DNA of 64,000 nucleotides from Anthopleura xanthogrammica (GCA_964019055.1 OZ025222.1:1533501-1597500), one strand, 5' to 3'. Positions 44,836 to 56,568 are shown, numbered from the stretch's first letter. Made by a program: numbers and translations. Notes: a model not told the origin generated them from the letters alone.

Positions 44836-45094
44836 AAAAAAAATATATATATCTTTGCTCTCGTCAAACTTAACTGTTGCTCAAACCCTTTGAAAATATA
44901 TGACATTTTCAAGCATTTCATGAAGACGTTCGCTTTGAAATTCAGGTTCACTGACACTCAATTTTCTCACTTATTCTAACGATTTTTTTAAACCGACACG
45001 AAATTAAACATGGATTCAATTTCATTTTTACTTAAACAACTGAATTGGTTTTGTTAAGTTGTTAAGTTTATTAAGAAAAAGTCGGTTCGATTGA

Positions 45095-45490
45095 AATGAA
45101 ATAAAGATGTCGGTAGAGTTGTTTATCACGAAGAACATCATTTAGAGTATAAACCTTTAATAGTATGTAATGAAAAGTTGAAACAGAAATGACAAAAATA
45201 TAGAAAATAAACAAAGTTTATTAGGAGTTGCGGTAGATGTAGATAGAGTTGTTTATCACGAAGAACATTTAGAGTATAAACCTTGAATAAAATAGATTAT
45301 GAAAAGTTGACAAAGAAAGCCGGACAAAAATTATAGAAAATAAACAAAGTTTATTAGGAGTTGCGGTAAATAGATAGAGTTGTTTATCGCGAAGAGTATT
45401 TAGAGTATAAACTCAGTTTGGTGAATAACATAAATGAAAAGTTGACAAAGAAAGGAAAAAAAATATCGGCAAAAAACAAGGTTTATTAGG
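45095..45490. repeat. three-copy tandem repeat, period about 125 bp
   Basis: Units share AGATAGAGTTGTTTATCACG, AAGAACATTTAGAGTATAAA, GAAAAGTTGACAAAGAAAG and AACAAAGTTTATTAGGAGTT. The AACAAGGTTTATTAGGAATT at 45474 is the start of a fourth, truncated copy. Confidence 0.8.
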
Positions 45491-46171
45491 AATTGCGAAC
45501 TCTACAGCGAAAAGACCCATTGCTTTTCTTCTCATCGATAAAAAGAGTAAAGCAACACTGCATTGGCCACCCTTCTAACTTAACAGTGGCTTGTATAATA
45601 AAGTTTTTTGTTTTGTTTTTGGAATTGGACTGCTCTTTTGAAAGGAAACTTGGAAATCCATGTCGTGTCAAAAATACAATTACAAAAGGAAATGCAGGAT
45701 AAAACTCGATTCCCGCTCATATTGGAAAAAACATGGGCATGCAACCCGCTGCAGCAGTGGATGGGGAATATAGCGTGATGTGATGAACATATTTCAGTAC
45801 TAAAATGTTGTCTCTGACTTACATGAAAAATAGTTTTTTTTCCAGACATTTCGACTTAACTAGAGACTTCCTAAGTGATGAGGATGATGTGAAGAACTTT
45901 TTGAAAAGAACATTTGAGGAACAACGTGAAAACTAGACCATGGAATTCTTAATGTCATGGACTAAAATTTTGAAATAAAGTCCAAGATTCTCTGATTTTC
46001 TTCCTCAACAAAGGGTTTTTAGTACCACTGATGTTTGATTAAGATTGCAAAGCAGTTTTCGTAATTACAGTGGAATAAAAACTTAACCTATTTTAAGCAA
46101 CATGATAAAAACAGGAAGTTGGAAGTTGCAAAACATGAGATTTTTCAATATTTTTTAGTAAACAACATTTT

Positions 46172-46490
46172 TATTCTTTTCATCACATGAGAGCAGAACT
46201 GAGTTCGATTGACTCGACGGTTTTTCTATGGGGTCTTCTCCGTCTTTCCTCCCTCCGCAAAACCTAACACGCTTATTTAAATTAAGATTCGGTCTGTGAT
46301 TTAGCCGTGCCCTGACTTAGATCAGCCCAGAGCTTTTTTCAGGATTTGATCTGTGAGTTAGTCTTGCCCTGACTTTGATCAGCCCAGAGGTTATTTCAGG
46401 GTTTCATCTGTGAGTTGGCTGTGCCCTGACTTAGATCAGCACAGAGGCTGTTTAAGAGGTTGTCTCCGGGTTCGATAAAATTTGAAGTTT
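46172..46490 (+). mobile_element. composite SINE with three to four 57-bp units
   Basis: Body TTTTCATCACATGAGAGCAG, tail-like CTTTCCTCCCTCCGC, linker AAATTAAGATTCGGTCTGTG, then units marked by GTTAGTCTTGCCCTGACTTT and similar, and the terminal TTCGATAAAATTTGAAG (46471-46487). The tRNA-like head is eroded. Confidence 0.7.
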
Positions 46491-47974
46491 GAAGTATTTT
46501 ATCTATTCTTTGATACATATAGATCATATAAAAATTAACCTTTTCGTAAAAGCACAATGCAATATTGGCAAATATAGAAATAAGGCTCAATATCACTTAC
46601 GATTCAATGTTTGTTTATACTGAATTGACCTTTTCCAGAACAATTAAAGCAGAAAGGCAGTACCTTTGATATACAATTACCAAACGATGTAATTAATCAT
46701 ATAGATCAACAACAAAAAAATCACCAAATTTTGCCAAATATTTTCTCTTGTTTTACGAATTTTTTGCAAGCAGAATTGAAATAGTTAAGAAAAAGTGATT
46801 AAAAAAAGCCACGAAAACATGATAACAGTTCCTATGAATCGAAACTTCTAAGAGAAAAGCGAAAAAACAAATTACAAAAAAATATAGTACTTATATCAGT
46901 AATATACATATATGAAAAAACACGGCTTTACCTGTTGTTCATAAAACTCTCTTTCCTGATTGCTCATTTAGACTTTCTTACTATTTACATAGCTAAGTTC
47001 GATGCCAATAGAAGGATTGCCAGTGTACGAACTTTAGATTTATAGACCTCACGAACTTTGCAGCTAAAATTTCAGACAAGTTGCACATCAAATTGACTTT
47101 CCAAGCCCCTTGCAACTGAACAATGCTTTATTGCGTTTTTAAAAATAGCTCAATAAAACAAAAAGCCTCAACACAGGAACTTTCTTTTACTCCGAAAATT
47201 AAATCCTAACGGCCTATTGATTGCGGCTTCCCAAACATCAACGTGTGAAACTAAAGACTGAGTCATTTCAAAAACGCACTTCCAAGTTCCGCCTTTCGGG
47301 ATGGTGTGAAAAACAATCGTTAAAAAAAACCAAACTTATTGTTTTCTTACTATTTAAAGCCTTATGTTCCTCTTATATCTCGTTGGTTGTACTTTTTACA
47401 AGATAAATAAGCCTTTCTTGGATTGTAAGGAAAAGTCATAATATGGACTTGTTGGTGGGAACGGTGCCATATGTTAGGTGACGAGGAGATTTAATGAGGG
47501 AGAGTTATTCACCATAAATGACAAAAGCCATGCAAACAGAAAACCTGGCAACCTGAACTTACATTTCTTTTTATTTCTCTTTTCTTAAGGATTTTTTCTT
47601 CAATATAATGATGTTTATTCTGCATCTTAATTGTCTTTTTCTCTTCAGCGTTCAGTACATTCTTTCTTTTCGTGACTACATTTTGTTATATATTTTATAC
47701 ACTTTATATATTAATTTTCTGAACATAACGCACTCGCTTTTTGATGTATAGTAAAAATCAAAAATATTCCTCTAGTTGTCGATCGCTTTTCAATTTTTGT
47801 TCCGTCTCCGTAAAATTTTTTAGGCTCCATAATATCACTTTTTGCTCACTTCTGTTCTCCCTTTTTCGCTCACACGAATGCACGATTTTTTATTTCAATT
47901 TGTTCTTTTGGCTGAAGTTTGTTATCTCCCTCACTCCCGTCTTTCTTTTTTCTTTCTTTCCACGCTTTTGTTCA

Positions 47975-48155
47975 TGCTTTCCTTGCTTCCTTGCTTCCTT
48001 GCTTCCTTGCTTCCTTGCTTCCATGCTTCCTTGCTTCCTTGCTTCCTTGCTTCCTTGCTTCCTTGCTTCCTTGCTTCCTTGCTTCCTTGCTTCCTTGCTT
48101 CCTTGCTTCCTTGCTTCCTTGCTTCCTTGCTTCCTTGCTTCCTTCCTTCCTTCCT
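47975..48155. repeat. CCTTGCTT octamer array
   Basis: About 20 copies of an 8-bp unit (CTTCCTTG), one variant with CCATG, followed by CCTT tetramers. It is open in all frames on both strands (SLLPCFLA / KEARKQGS), so the several overlapping frames are artefacts. Confidence 0.95.
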
Positions 48156-49219
48156 TCCTTACCAACTTCCTTTCCGTCTTTTTCCGAATTTTGTAATATA
48201 AACTGTATTTCTTTCTCACCGTTAGCATTCATTTAACAACATATATATTACCAAAAAATATTCAGTTATGATAAACTACTTTCATTCTCTTCATTTTATA
48301 TTAATTTCCTATTTTTTATTTTTTCAAGTTGCTAAGATATATTTGTTCATATATATTGTTCATTTGGCTAACTGGATACTGCTGAAATATCTCTATTTTT
48401 TAGTTTTGGCTCCGAGTCCAGGATTTTCAATAATAAGTAGTTTATACCGGAGCACGGACGAATCTCCTTCAAAGTTTAAAGTGTATTTTAATGTATTCAA
48501 GTGTATTTGATTATCCAAGGTGCGTGTCAGGTATCAAAGCGCCCTCGTAGCTTCTGCACTATATATAGAAACTTCGGCATTAAACAAACTCGCTGGAAGT
48601 AAACAATTGCAATCAGCGACGCGTGCTTTCTTTTTCATGCGTTAGTCAGTCAGAGAGCGGGAAACTTTGGACAAACCTGTCATCTCTGTTTACAAGTCTT
48701 AGAAAAACAGAGAGCGCAGCTGAGATGATTTTTCAAAGGAAAGGTCTGTAATTGCTTGGCTAAAAAGTGTATTGGGTGCCCACGGTATCACCCACATTAG
48801 AACCTGCAAAAATATGAAGTTTTTAATTTCTTATGATTAAAAAGGAAAAAAAAAGAAAAAAAAGAAAATTCTAGAGGCATTTAAAACCCTGATCGTAAAG
48901 GAAAGGTGAAAATAAGATAAGATAAAGTCAAGATGGGAAAAGCTTGACTAAAATATCCATATGCACGCAGTAGGAACCTTGGCTAAAATTAAACTGACCA
49001 CTTAATGAACGTTGCTAATTGATAATTATAAGGATTTCTTAATTTAGACCTACTGTTTCCTGTTTGTTTTGATTCCTTCCTTCCTTCCTTCCCTTCTTCC
49101 TTCTCAACCTGATTTTTTAGTTTCTTGCTGACTTGGTTTCATTTTGCGGCCGTCATTTAATTCATTCATATTTAATTTATTTTTTATTTTTCTGTCTTTC
49201 TTCCCCTTGAATTTCCTAC

Positions 49220-49668
49220 TCTCACCTCACCTCACCTCACCTCACCTCACCTCACCTCACCTCACCTCACCTCACCTCACCTCACCTCACCTCACCTCAC
49301 CTCACCTCACCTCACCTCACCTCACCTCACCTCACCTCACCTCACCTCACCTCACCTCACCTCACCCCACCTCACCCCACCTCACCCCACCTCACCCCAC
49401 CTCGCCCCACCTCGCCCCACCTCGCCCCACCTCGCCCCACCTCGCCCCACCTCGCCCCACCTCGCCCCACCTCGCCCCACCTCGCCCCACCTCGCCCCAC
49501 CTCGCCCCACCTCGCCCCACCTCGCCCCACCTCGCCCCACCCCACCTCACCCCACCTCACCCCACCTCACCCCACCTCACCCCACCTCACCCCACCTCAC
49601 CCCACCTCACCCCACCTCACCCCACCTCACCCCACCTCACCCCACCTCACCCCACCTCACCCCACCTA
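49220..49668. repeat. CTCAC array passing into 10-bp CTC(A/G)CCCCAC units
   Basis: 49222-49365 is pure CTCAC. Then CTCACCCCAC (about 4 copies), then CTCGCCCCAC (about 14 copies, 49401-49540), then CTCACCCCAC again (about 12 copies). The changes are in clean blocks. The 175-residue plus frame and 62-residue minus frame are artefacts. Confidence 0.97.
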
Positions 49669-49724
49669 TAGCACTACCACCCCCTCCGCGGTCCCTGAAT
49701 CTTGATTGTTATAAAGTTATCAGT

Positions 49725-49850
49725 GTTTGATGGTTACGCATGAGAAAACACACAAATATGGATACAACTCAAACAAAGAATCTTATACTTCAGAGAATGA
49801 CACGTGGTCTGAAATGGGAAAATATTATGCCCAAGGTAAAAAGGTCTTTT
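49725..49850. mobile_element. TAGACC-type foldback, right arm
   Basis: GGTTACGCATGAGAAAACAC, GATACAACTCAAACAAAGAA, GAATGACACGTGGTCTGAAA and CAAGGTAAAAAGGTCT match the centre and right arm of the element at 21302. The left arm is missing. Confidence 0.7.
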
Positions 49851-51744
49851 GTGATCGACTGACTGAATTCATGGGTAGATAGGAAAAAAATAAATATGTT
49901 CCTGAATTCATAAACAACAGAGAAAGTAAATCTGTTACTAAATGGATAAATAAGCTAGCTAATAATGTATTATCTAATGAACATTTTCTGCCCACTTTAC
50001 TCTTTCACTCACTTTTCCCACTGCGATTCCTAGTCCATATTTTCGCATTTGACCATAGAATATCTAACTAACTAACCCTTAATCCAGAATATCATTACTA
50101 CACTCACTACAGCTGTTCACGTTGAAAGAAACACCTCAAAAGAACGACCTAATCAACAAAGCTCAATAATTTTCATTGCCAATATTCTAAATTGCCTAAT
50201 TGATTTACTAGAGAGCGCTCTGACGCAAATCCTACTATTTTCAGCTGAAAGACAATTACTTACCAGATTAACAATCAGCTTTCATCTTAGCTTGTTTGTT
50301 AGCTTGGCTACGCAATATGTTACGAACTTACGAAGGAATACAATATCAAAGCTTAAATTATTTATGACCTTACCACGTGTTTGTGTTAGGTTTAAGAGTG
50401 CGTCCTACCGTTCCTCACAGCACTCGCCGTACTATTCCCCGCACGATCCACTGTGTACCCACGAAGTTTTATCTCACTCAGATTACTGACTGCATTGATG
50501 AAAATGAATATCGCTGTCAAGATCACTCAATGTTTACATAAAGAAAATCTGTCAAAAGGTCGTCGGTGGCTTTAAGCGGAGAACCATACCGATGCAAAGC
50601 AGGGGGACGATGGACTTATCGAATTGAAAACGCCGTGTGAGACGAGTATTTCGCTAGGGTTTCGTACTGTTCAAAGCAGTTTGACGTCAAGGCTTATCTT
50701 TTTCAAAACGCTCTTGTGGTTGTTTTTCACGATCACTGAACGCGACCCATGCCAAGATGAAAAACATCAAGAACCAAGACTGAACGTTTGGTCTTCAGGG
50801 GTCAATCAGTTCCACACTTTGAACATTGTTTTTTAAAGATTATTGTCTTATTCTACGTCAACCATTTCATATGTATACAAAATATTCCAATTCTAAAGAA
50901 ATATTTTTCTTTGCATAATTTTTCTTCATTTTTGTTCTTATACATAAGGACCAGGCTTCACTGACTCAGGGCTTCAAGCGTCACTATCTTTCCTATATTA
51001 TATTTTCTAAGTTCCCCTATATTTCCCTGTATAGTTTTCAAAAGTCCTGTAATATTCCTAAAACTTTATTGAGAATAGAAAAGGAAGCTCATAAACTTTG
51101 GTACCTGTGGAAGGCTTATACAGGGAAACTTAAGAAATATAGAAAATATTGGGAAACTTGGAGCCCTGCTAATCATTATGTTGTCAATCATCTCGATTAA
51201 TTTTGGTTCGTTCGAAAGCGAAAAATCTCGAAACGATACGTTTTTTTTGTCCTTGAGAATGTTCATATTCGCTCAACAACAACCTCGAGCTCTCCAAACG
51301 GGGCCATCAAAACACAAACGTATTTTGGTTACAAATTCAATATTACTTTATGAGTTAATGAAATTATGAATTATAGAGTATAAATTCTTTAAATATTTAG
51401 AAAGAATACTTTAAAAAGCCGTCGGAAATGTGGGCATCTAGCGTTGCTTTCGCTCGTTCTGGGGATTCCTATGGCGCGAATGAGTGAAGAAAGTCATCCA
51501 AGTTAATGAAGTTTGTACGCGCGAAATCCTATTAATTAAAATTGAATACTAATTTAAAATGCAGAGCATCAAAGTCTTGTCTGCAGATTTTTACTAATAG
51601 TTTTAACAATTAAGTTATCAATAATTAAGAGCTTATCAGTATTGCTGTTGATTTCAAGTGGAAAAATAATTTCCAACTTTAGAAAGGAAGGAATAAGGAA
51701 TATCGGAAGAAAGGGAGGAAAAGAAAGGAATTGTATGAAATGAC

Positions 51745-51865
51745 AAGGAAAGGAAAGGAAAGGAGGGGAAAGGAAAGGAAAGGAAAGGAAAGGAAAGGAA
51801 AGGAAAGGAAAGGAAAGGAAAGGAAAGGAAAGGAAAGGAAAGGAAAGGAAAGGAAAGGAAAGGAA
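51745..51865. repeat. AAAGG pentanucleotide array
   Basis: About 24 copies of GGAAA, within a longer purine-rich tract (51680-52030). Confidence 0.95.
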
Positions 51866-52059
51866 GAGAAAGTAATATAAAAATTAAAGAAATGGAATGG
51901 GATTTGAAGAAAAGAAAACAGAAGAAAGAAAAGAGAGGGAAGAAAGGTGAAAAGAAAATTACATGAACAAGGAGATAGGGAAAGAAAAAAGAAAACTACA
52001 AAAACAAAGTAAAAAGAAGGGAAAAGAATGAACCAATGCTAACAGCAAAATAGAAATTA

Positions 52060-52330
52060 GAAAGCGCGCGCGTGCTGTGTGTAGTCATAAAGCACGCGGG
52101 GATTTGCAGAACACGAGAGAAGTGTTAGGAGAAGCGCGAAGCGGAGTGCTTCTCAACACTTCTCGAGTGTTCTAACAATCCCAAACTGCTCTATAACTTC
52201 ACACGTCCAGCACATCAAGCAAGTTATTTATTTCTCTTATATAAAATATAAATGCGTGCGCGTGCAGTGTACTCTCATAATGCACGAGCCCTCGACCAAT
52301 TTTATACTAATCCATTGGTTAATGTTTAAA
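52060..52330. mobile_element. repeat family with GCGCGC and AGTGTTAGGAGAAG arms, copy 1
   Basis: GAGAGAAGTGTTAGGAGAAG on the left and CTTCTCAACACTTCTCGAGT on the right form a hairpin around GCGAAGCGGAGTGCTT. GCGCGCGCGTGCTGTGTG and TGCGTGCGCGTGCAGTGTAC with CTCATAATGCACG surround it. Copy 2 at 53105-53275 shares GCGAGAGAAATGTTAGGAGA, CACTTCTCGACTGTTTTGTC and CTCATAACTGCACACA. Confidence 0.55.
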
Positions 52331-52490
52331 GTGTAATATAATAAATGTACTATAATAACATGTGTCCTTCAAGTTCTTACGATCTTTGCTTAAATATACT
52401 GTATAGTGAAGGATATTTTTATTCTTATTTTTACATAGACGAATGGCTTGGATGCGATGGAGGATCGATGCAATCGGTGTTCGGAATAAA

Positions 52491-53030
52491 GGGTAGCGTA
52501 GCAGTAGTGCACTCGCCTATATCACCTCTGAGGTCTCTGGTTCGATTCCTGGACTTGGATCTGTCACGTGTGAGTAGTGTTTGTTAAGTCTCTCCCTTGA
52601 TTCGAGGATTTGTACTTCGGTTTGAGTTAGCCATGCCCTGACTTAGATCAGCCCAGAGGTTGTTTCAGGGTTCGATCTGTGAGTTACCCATGCCCTGACT
52701 TAGATCAGCCCAGAGGTTGTTTCAGGGTTCGATCTGTGAGTTAGCCATGCCCTGACTTAGATCAGCCCAGAGGTTGTTTCAGGGTTCGATCTGTGAGTTA
52801 GCCATGCCCTGACTTAGATCAGCCCAGAGGTTGTTTCAGGGTTCGATCTGTGAGTTAGCCATGCCCTGACTTAGATCAACCCAGAGGTTGTTTCAGAGTT
52901 CAATCTGTGAGTTAGCCGTATCCTGACTTAAATCAACCCAGAAGTTGTTCCAGGGTTCGATCTGTGAAATGGCCATGCCCTGACTTTGAACAACCCAAAT
53001 GTTGTTTCAGGTTTCGATAAAATTTAAAGG
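52491..53030 (+). mobile_element. composite SINE, fullest copy: tRNA head, body, seven 57-bp units
   Basis: A-box-like GGGTAGCGTAGCAGTAGTGC (52491-52510), B box GGTTCGATTCC (52539-52549), then body GGACTTGGATCTGTCACGTG and GTGTTTGTTAAGTCTCTCCC, a short linker, seven 57-bp units (marked by GTTAGCCATGCCCTGACTTA) and the terminal TTCGATAAAATTTAAAGG (53013-53030). The last units are the most diverged. The A/B box spacing fits an internal RNA polymerase III promoter. No target-site duplication was found by eye. Confidence 0.8.
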
Positions 53031-53104
53031 TTGAATTTGAACTGAATTTCCTTCCGGCTTATTTAATAGTGCCACTGAGCTCAGTATATTGAAGTAATAG
53101 AAAA

Positions 53105-53275
53105 GTCGCGCGCACGATGAATGTGTGCATGCGCAGTTATAAATTGAGCAGGGAGCTCGCGAGAGAAATGTTAGGAGAAGTACAACCCGTAGTCACGTGC
53201 TTAACACACTTCTCGACTGTTTTGTCAACCGCTAATTACCTCATAACTGCACACATTACAGGCTGCATACTGTTC
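53105..53275. mobile_element. GCGCGC / GTTAGGAGAAG repeat family, copy 2
   Basis: Shares the hairpin arms and CTCATAACTGCACACA with 52060-52330. The composite SINE lies exactly between these two copies. Confidence 0.5.
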
Positions 53276-53464
53276 TAGCTTAGATGCAAACATAACATTC
53301 TTGGGATCAAAAAGTCAAGATCCCTTGAGATATATGAAATGACGATGAAACATCCGCCATATTGGTTGATCTAACAAGAGAAGCTAATGAGAAATGCTTC
53401 GTATCGTTAACCAGCACTGCGGCTATGACGTAACATGATCCCAAAAAATAAGGCGCGATGAAGA

Positions 53465-53605
53465 AAAAAGATGTCTGTACTACCCAAGCTAGACCACAAT
53501 GCACTATGTTCGTTACCACACAACACCACATAAGATATGATGGACAAAAGGCGTTTGTACCCAAACTAGACCACAATGCACTTTGTTCACTATCTCAAAA
53601 CACCA
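53465..53605 (-). repeat. two inverted copies of the 77-bp unit
   Basis: TACCCAAGCTAGACCACAAT, GCACTATGTTCGTTACCACA and TACCCAAACTAGACCACAAT, GCACTTTGTTCACTATCTCA are the reverse complement of the 77-bp unit of 54830-55330. Confidence 0.85.
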
Positions 53606-53715
53606 CAGTGCAACGTTGTGCGCAATTTTGCAGTCAATCGATGTTGTGAGCCATGTCACACGACGCAATTTGTTGCATTGCCTGCGCAAAGTGTACGACA
53701 CACTCCACACTCTAC
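53604..53715. mobile_element. TGCAA-type MITE fragment
   Basis: AGTGCAACGTTGTGCGCAAT, CAATCGATGTTGTGAGCCAT and CACACGACGCAATTTGTTGC match the left two thirds of the MITE at 26814. It starts directly at the end of the inverted 77-bp units. A SINE-like B box in reverse (AATCGAACCC, near 53797) lies 80 bp further on. Confidence 0.6.
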
Positions 53716-54164
53716 CTAAATTTTAAGCCCACAATTCTAAACTCTCGTGTCAAGGAAGATAACAGCACATCAGACAATATTTATTCACGTGCGGCGTCCG
53801 CAGTAATCGAACCCGTGACCCGTGGAACAGTACGAACAGTGGTGAAAGAAGTAAAGGCATAAAATTCATAAGAATCTCATGAAACCAAAAACTAGTTTAG
53901 TGGCTTAACTCCACGGGTGCGAACATCTGTTGGCCAAAGGCAAGACTATCAAAGTTTTTAGTAGAATGTTTTAGAGAGATTAGTCAGGAGACCAAAGGAA
54001 CGGTCGAGACTAAATGCTGAAACAGGATCGTTTTATTATCATAAAGAAAACTTGTTGGATATCTGGGGGAACTCTCGTAAGTTAAAGCTCCGACCGCAGG
54101 TGGCAAGAGTGTGGGGAGGGTTAGAGAGTGCGAATACGCAGAAGTAGAAAAAGAAAAAAAAAGG

Positions 54165-54378
54165 AGAACAAAAAAAAAGAAGGAGGAGAAAAGGAAATAG
54201 AAGAAGAGGAACAAGAAGAAGAAACAGAAAGAGGAAAAGGAGACGAAGAAGAGGAGGAGGGGGAGAAGAAGAAGAAGAAGAAGAAGAAGAAGAAGAAGAA
54301 GAAGAAGAAGAAGAAGAAGAAGAAGAAGAAGAAGAAGAAGAAGAAGAAGAAGAAGAAGAAGAAGAAGAAGAAGAATTA
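54165..54378. repeat. GAA trinucleotide array
   Basis: Pure GAA/AAG at about 54260-54375, preceded by degenerate purine-rich sequence. Poly-L, poly-S and poly-K frames are artefacts. Confidence 0.95.
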
Positions 54379-54829
54379 AGAGGAATAATAATAATAAGAA
54401 GAAGAGGGCCCAAGCTGAGAACGATCGAAAGTGACTAATCATATGGTGCGCATTCCATTTCTGGGCGGAGAGAATTTAAAAGTCAGGAAAATTCCAGAGA
54501 GAAGATAAGAAATTTCGTTTGCGGGGTGCTGTGTTTTCAGTTGGACGTACAGATGGAAGTGCGATCTACTGAGAGGATTGTGTAAAGCATTGCGCAATAT
54601 TTGCTGATGTGTGCATTTGCTTTGAAGTGGGCAGAAGGACAAGTATATTTCGCGCACTCATCCCATAGAGTGCGCGCCATATATCCGTGTAATGAAACCA
54701 AAGATGTATTGTCTAATTGTAGTATTTTGTACAAAATAGTGAAATCATTGGGATAGAACATTTGGAACAAAAGCAAATACCTCTACGCGTCTTTTTTTGG
54801 ATCATAGATCTTTTCTGAGATAGCGATAA

Positions 54830-55330
54830 TGTTGCATCGTGGTCTAGCTTGGGTACAAACATATTTTGTCCATCATGCGTTATATGGTGTTGTGAGATAG
54901 TGAACATGGTGCATTCTGGTCTAGCTTGGGTACAAACATCTTTTGTTCATCATGCCTTATATGGTGTTGTGAGATAGTGAACATGGTGCATTGTGGTCTA
55001 GCTTGGGTACAAACATCTTTTGTTCATCATGCCTTATATGGTGTTGTTAGATAGTAAACATGGTGCATTGTGGTCTAGCTTGGGTACAAACATCGTTTGT
55101 TCATCATGCCTTATATGGTGTTGTGAGATAGTAAACATGGTGCATTGTGGTCTAGCTTGGGTACAAACATATTTTGTTCATCATGCCTTATATGCTGTTG
55201 TGAGATAGTGAACGTGGTGTATTGTGGTCTAGCTTGGGTACAAACATATTTTGTTCATTATGCCTTATATGCTGTTGTGAGATAGTGAACATGGTGCATT
55301 GTGGTCTAGCTTGGGTACAAACATCTTTTA
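54830..55330 (+). repeat. 77-bp tandem array, six to seven units
   Basis: The unit runs GTTGTGAGATAGTGAACATG, GTGCATTGTGGTCTAGCTTG, GGTACAAACATCTTTTGTTC, ATCATGCCTTATATGGT (77 bp). The first unit is diverged; the others are over 90% alike by eye. It ends abruptly at ATACGCATGAATTTTTTGCG. Confidence 0.92.
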
Positions 55331-55609
55331 TACGCATGAATTTTTTGCGCGTGCGCTCATGGTGATAACGTCACTCGATTTTTTCGACCTCACACTTGTA
55401 GGCCAATAACATTTATATTTCTAATGTTCAACCTAAATCTTAAATGCTAAGCAATTATTGGGTCATTTTCTAGAGGTCTGTTAAAAATTGAGGACGATTA
55501 ATGTCTTTTTTTAGTGAGATATGGCTTGATTTTTTGATACCTTTCCATGTTTGCGTTGTTCAAGCTTTTCTTCAAGACTTCAAGCTTTTTTTAACACGAG
55601 CGTTATTAA

Positions 55610-55830
55610 GGACATTTTTTCCAATTAAATTTACAAAACCTTGCGCGCAAGCGCAGCGCGTGCTATAGATCTTAAAACCAGCTATTTCTTATTCGGGCAT
55701 TTCTTATTTGGCTATTTATTCTTCGATTAACGAAAAGTTTTCCAATCAAATTTACAAAACCTTGCGAGCAAGCGCGGCGCGCGCTCTAGATCTTGAAACT
55801 AGCTATTTCTTCAGTCTTCAGGTAACCCAA
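55610..55830. repeat. two-copy duplication, period about 130 bp
   Basis: AATTTACAAAACCTTGCGCG, CAAGCGCAGCGCGTGCTATA, GATCTTAAAACCAGCTATTT recurs as AATTTACAAAACCTTGCGAG, CAAGCGCGGCGCGCGCTCTA, GATCTTGAAACTAGCTATTT. Confidence 0.85.
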
Positions 55831-56351
55831 CCTCTCCCCTCTAGATCTGGTCCCGTAAAATGACAATTGTTTTTGACCTTATCCTTTTCATGTGATTTTC
55901 CTGCATTGACAACCTAAACTATTTTTTTACTTCAAATGTCTAAACCCCTTTTTCGCGTGATGGACTACGGAATCCAGTCACATCAAGGCAAATGCTATCG
56001 TGTGTTTCCTACAGTTTTCCCGCTATGAGTCAGTTATTCATTGCTTGTATGCCAAGCATAAATCTCTCCTTGTCTGTTTATTTTTATATAGATTTTTTGA
56101 ATTATTCTCGCTAAATTTAGACGTAATGATAGGTTTTTAAAACGTGATACTCGTAGGATCGCTGGGGATGGAGGTTAAGGGCGCACAGTAGTCCATCTGG
56201 GAGAGCTCTTAGCAAGCACCCATGAAATTTGCTGCTTTTACGCAATCAGATGTTATTTGTAATTCTTGGATTGATTATTTTTAGTCCCGGTTCAATTTTT
56301 CTGAAAAAGTTTCCTTGAGTTCCCTATTTTTAAACTTGAGAAAAGGAAATC

Positions 56352-56390
<39 letters not shown>

Positions 56391-56534
56391 CGACGACGAC
56401 GACGACGACGATGACGATGATGATGATGATGATAATGATGATGACGACGACGACGATGACGATGATGATGATGATGATGGTGGTGATGATGATGATGATG
56501 ATGATGATGATGGTGATGATGGTGATGATGATAA

Positions 56535-56568
<34 letters not shown>

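Noticed and set aside
45486..45671. Minus-strand frame ending in CRVRNS with TAATAAA at the stop
   Set aside because: Looks protein-like, but the poly(A)-like AATAAA belongs to the local 125-bp repeat unit (present three more times), and the exon candidate at 45846 lies on the other strand. No acceptor was clear.
47741..48236. Five overlapping frames (LLPCFLAS / KEARKQGS)
   Set aside because: Octamer array with no stop codon in any frame.
49144..49671. 175-codon plus frame of TSPHL repeats
   Set aside because: CTCAC/CTCACCCCAC array; composition fully explained by the repeat.
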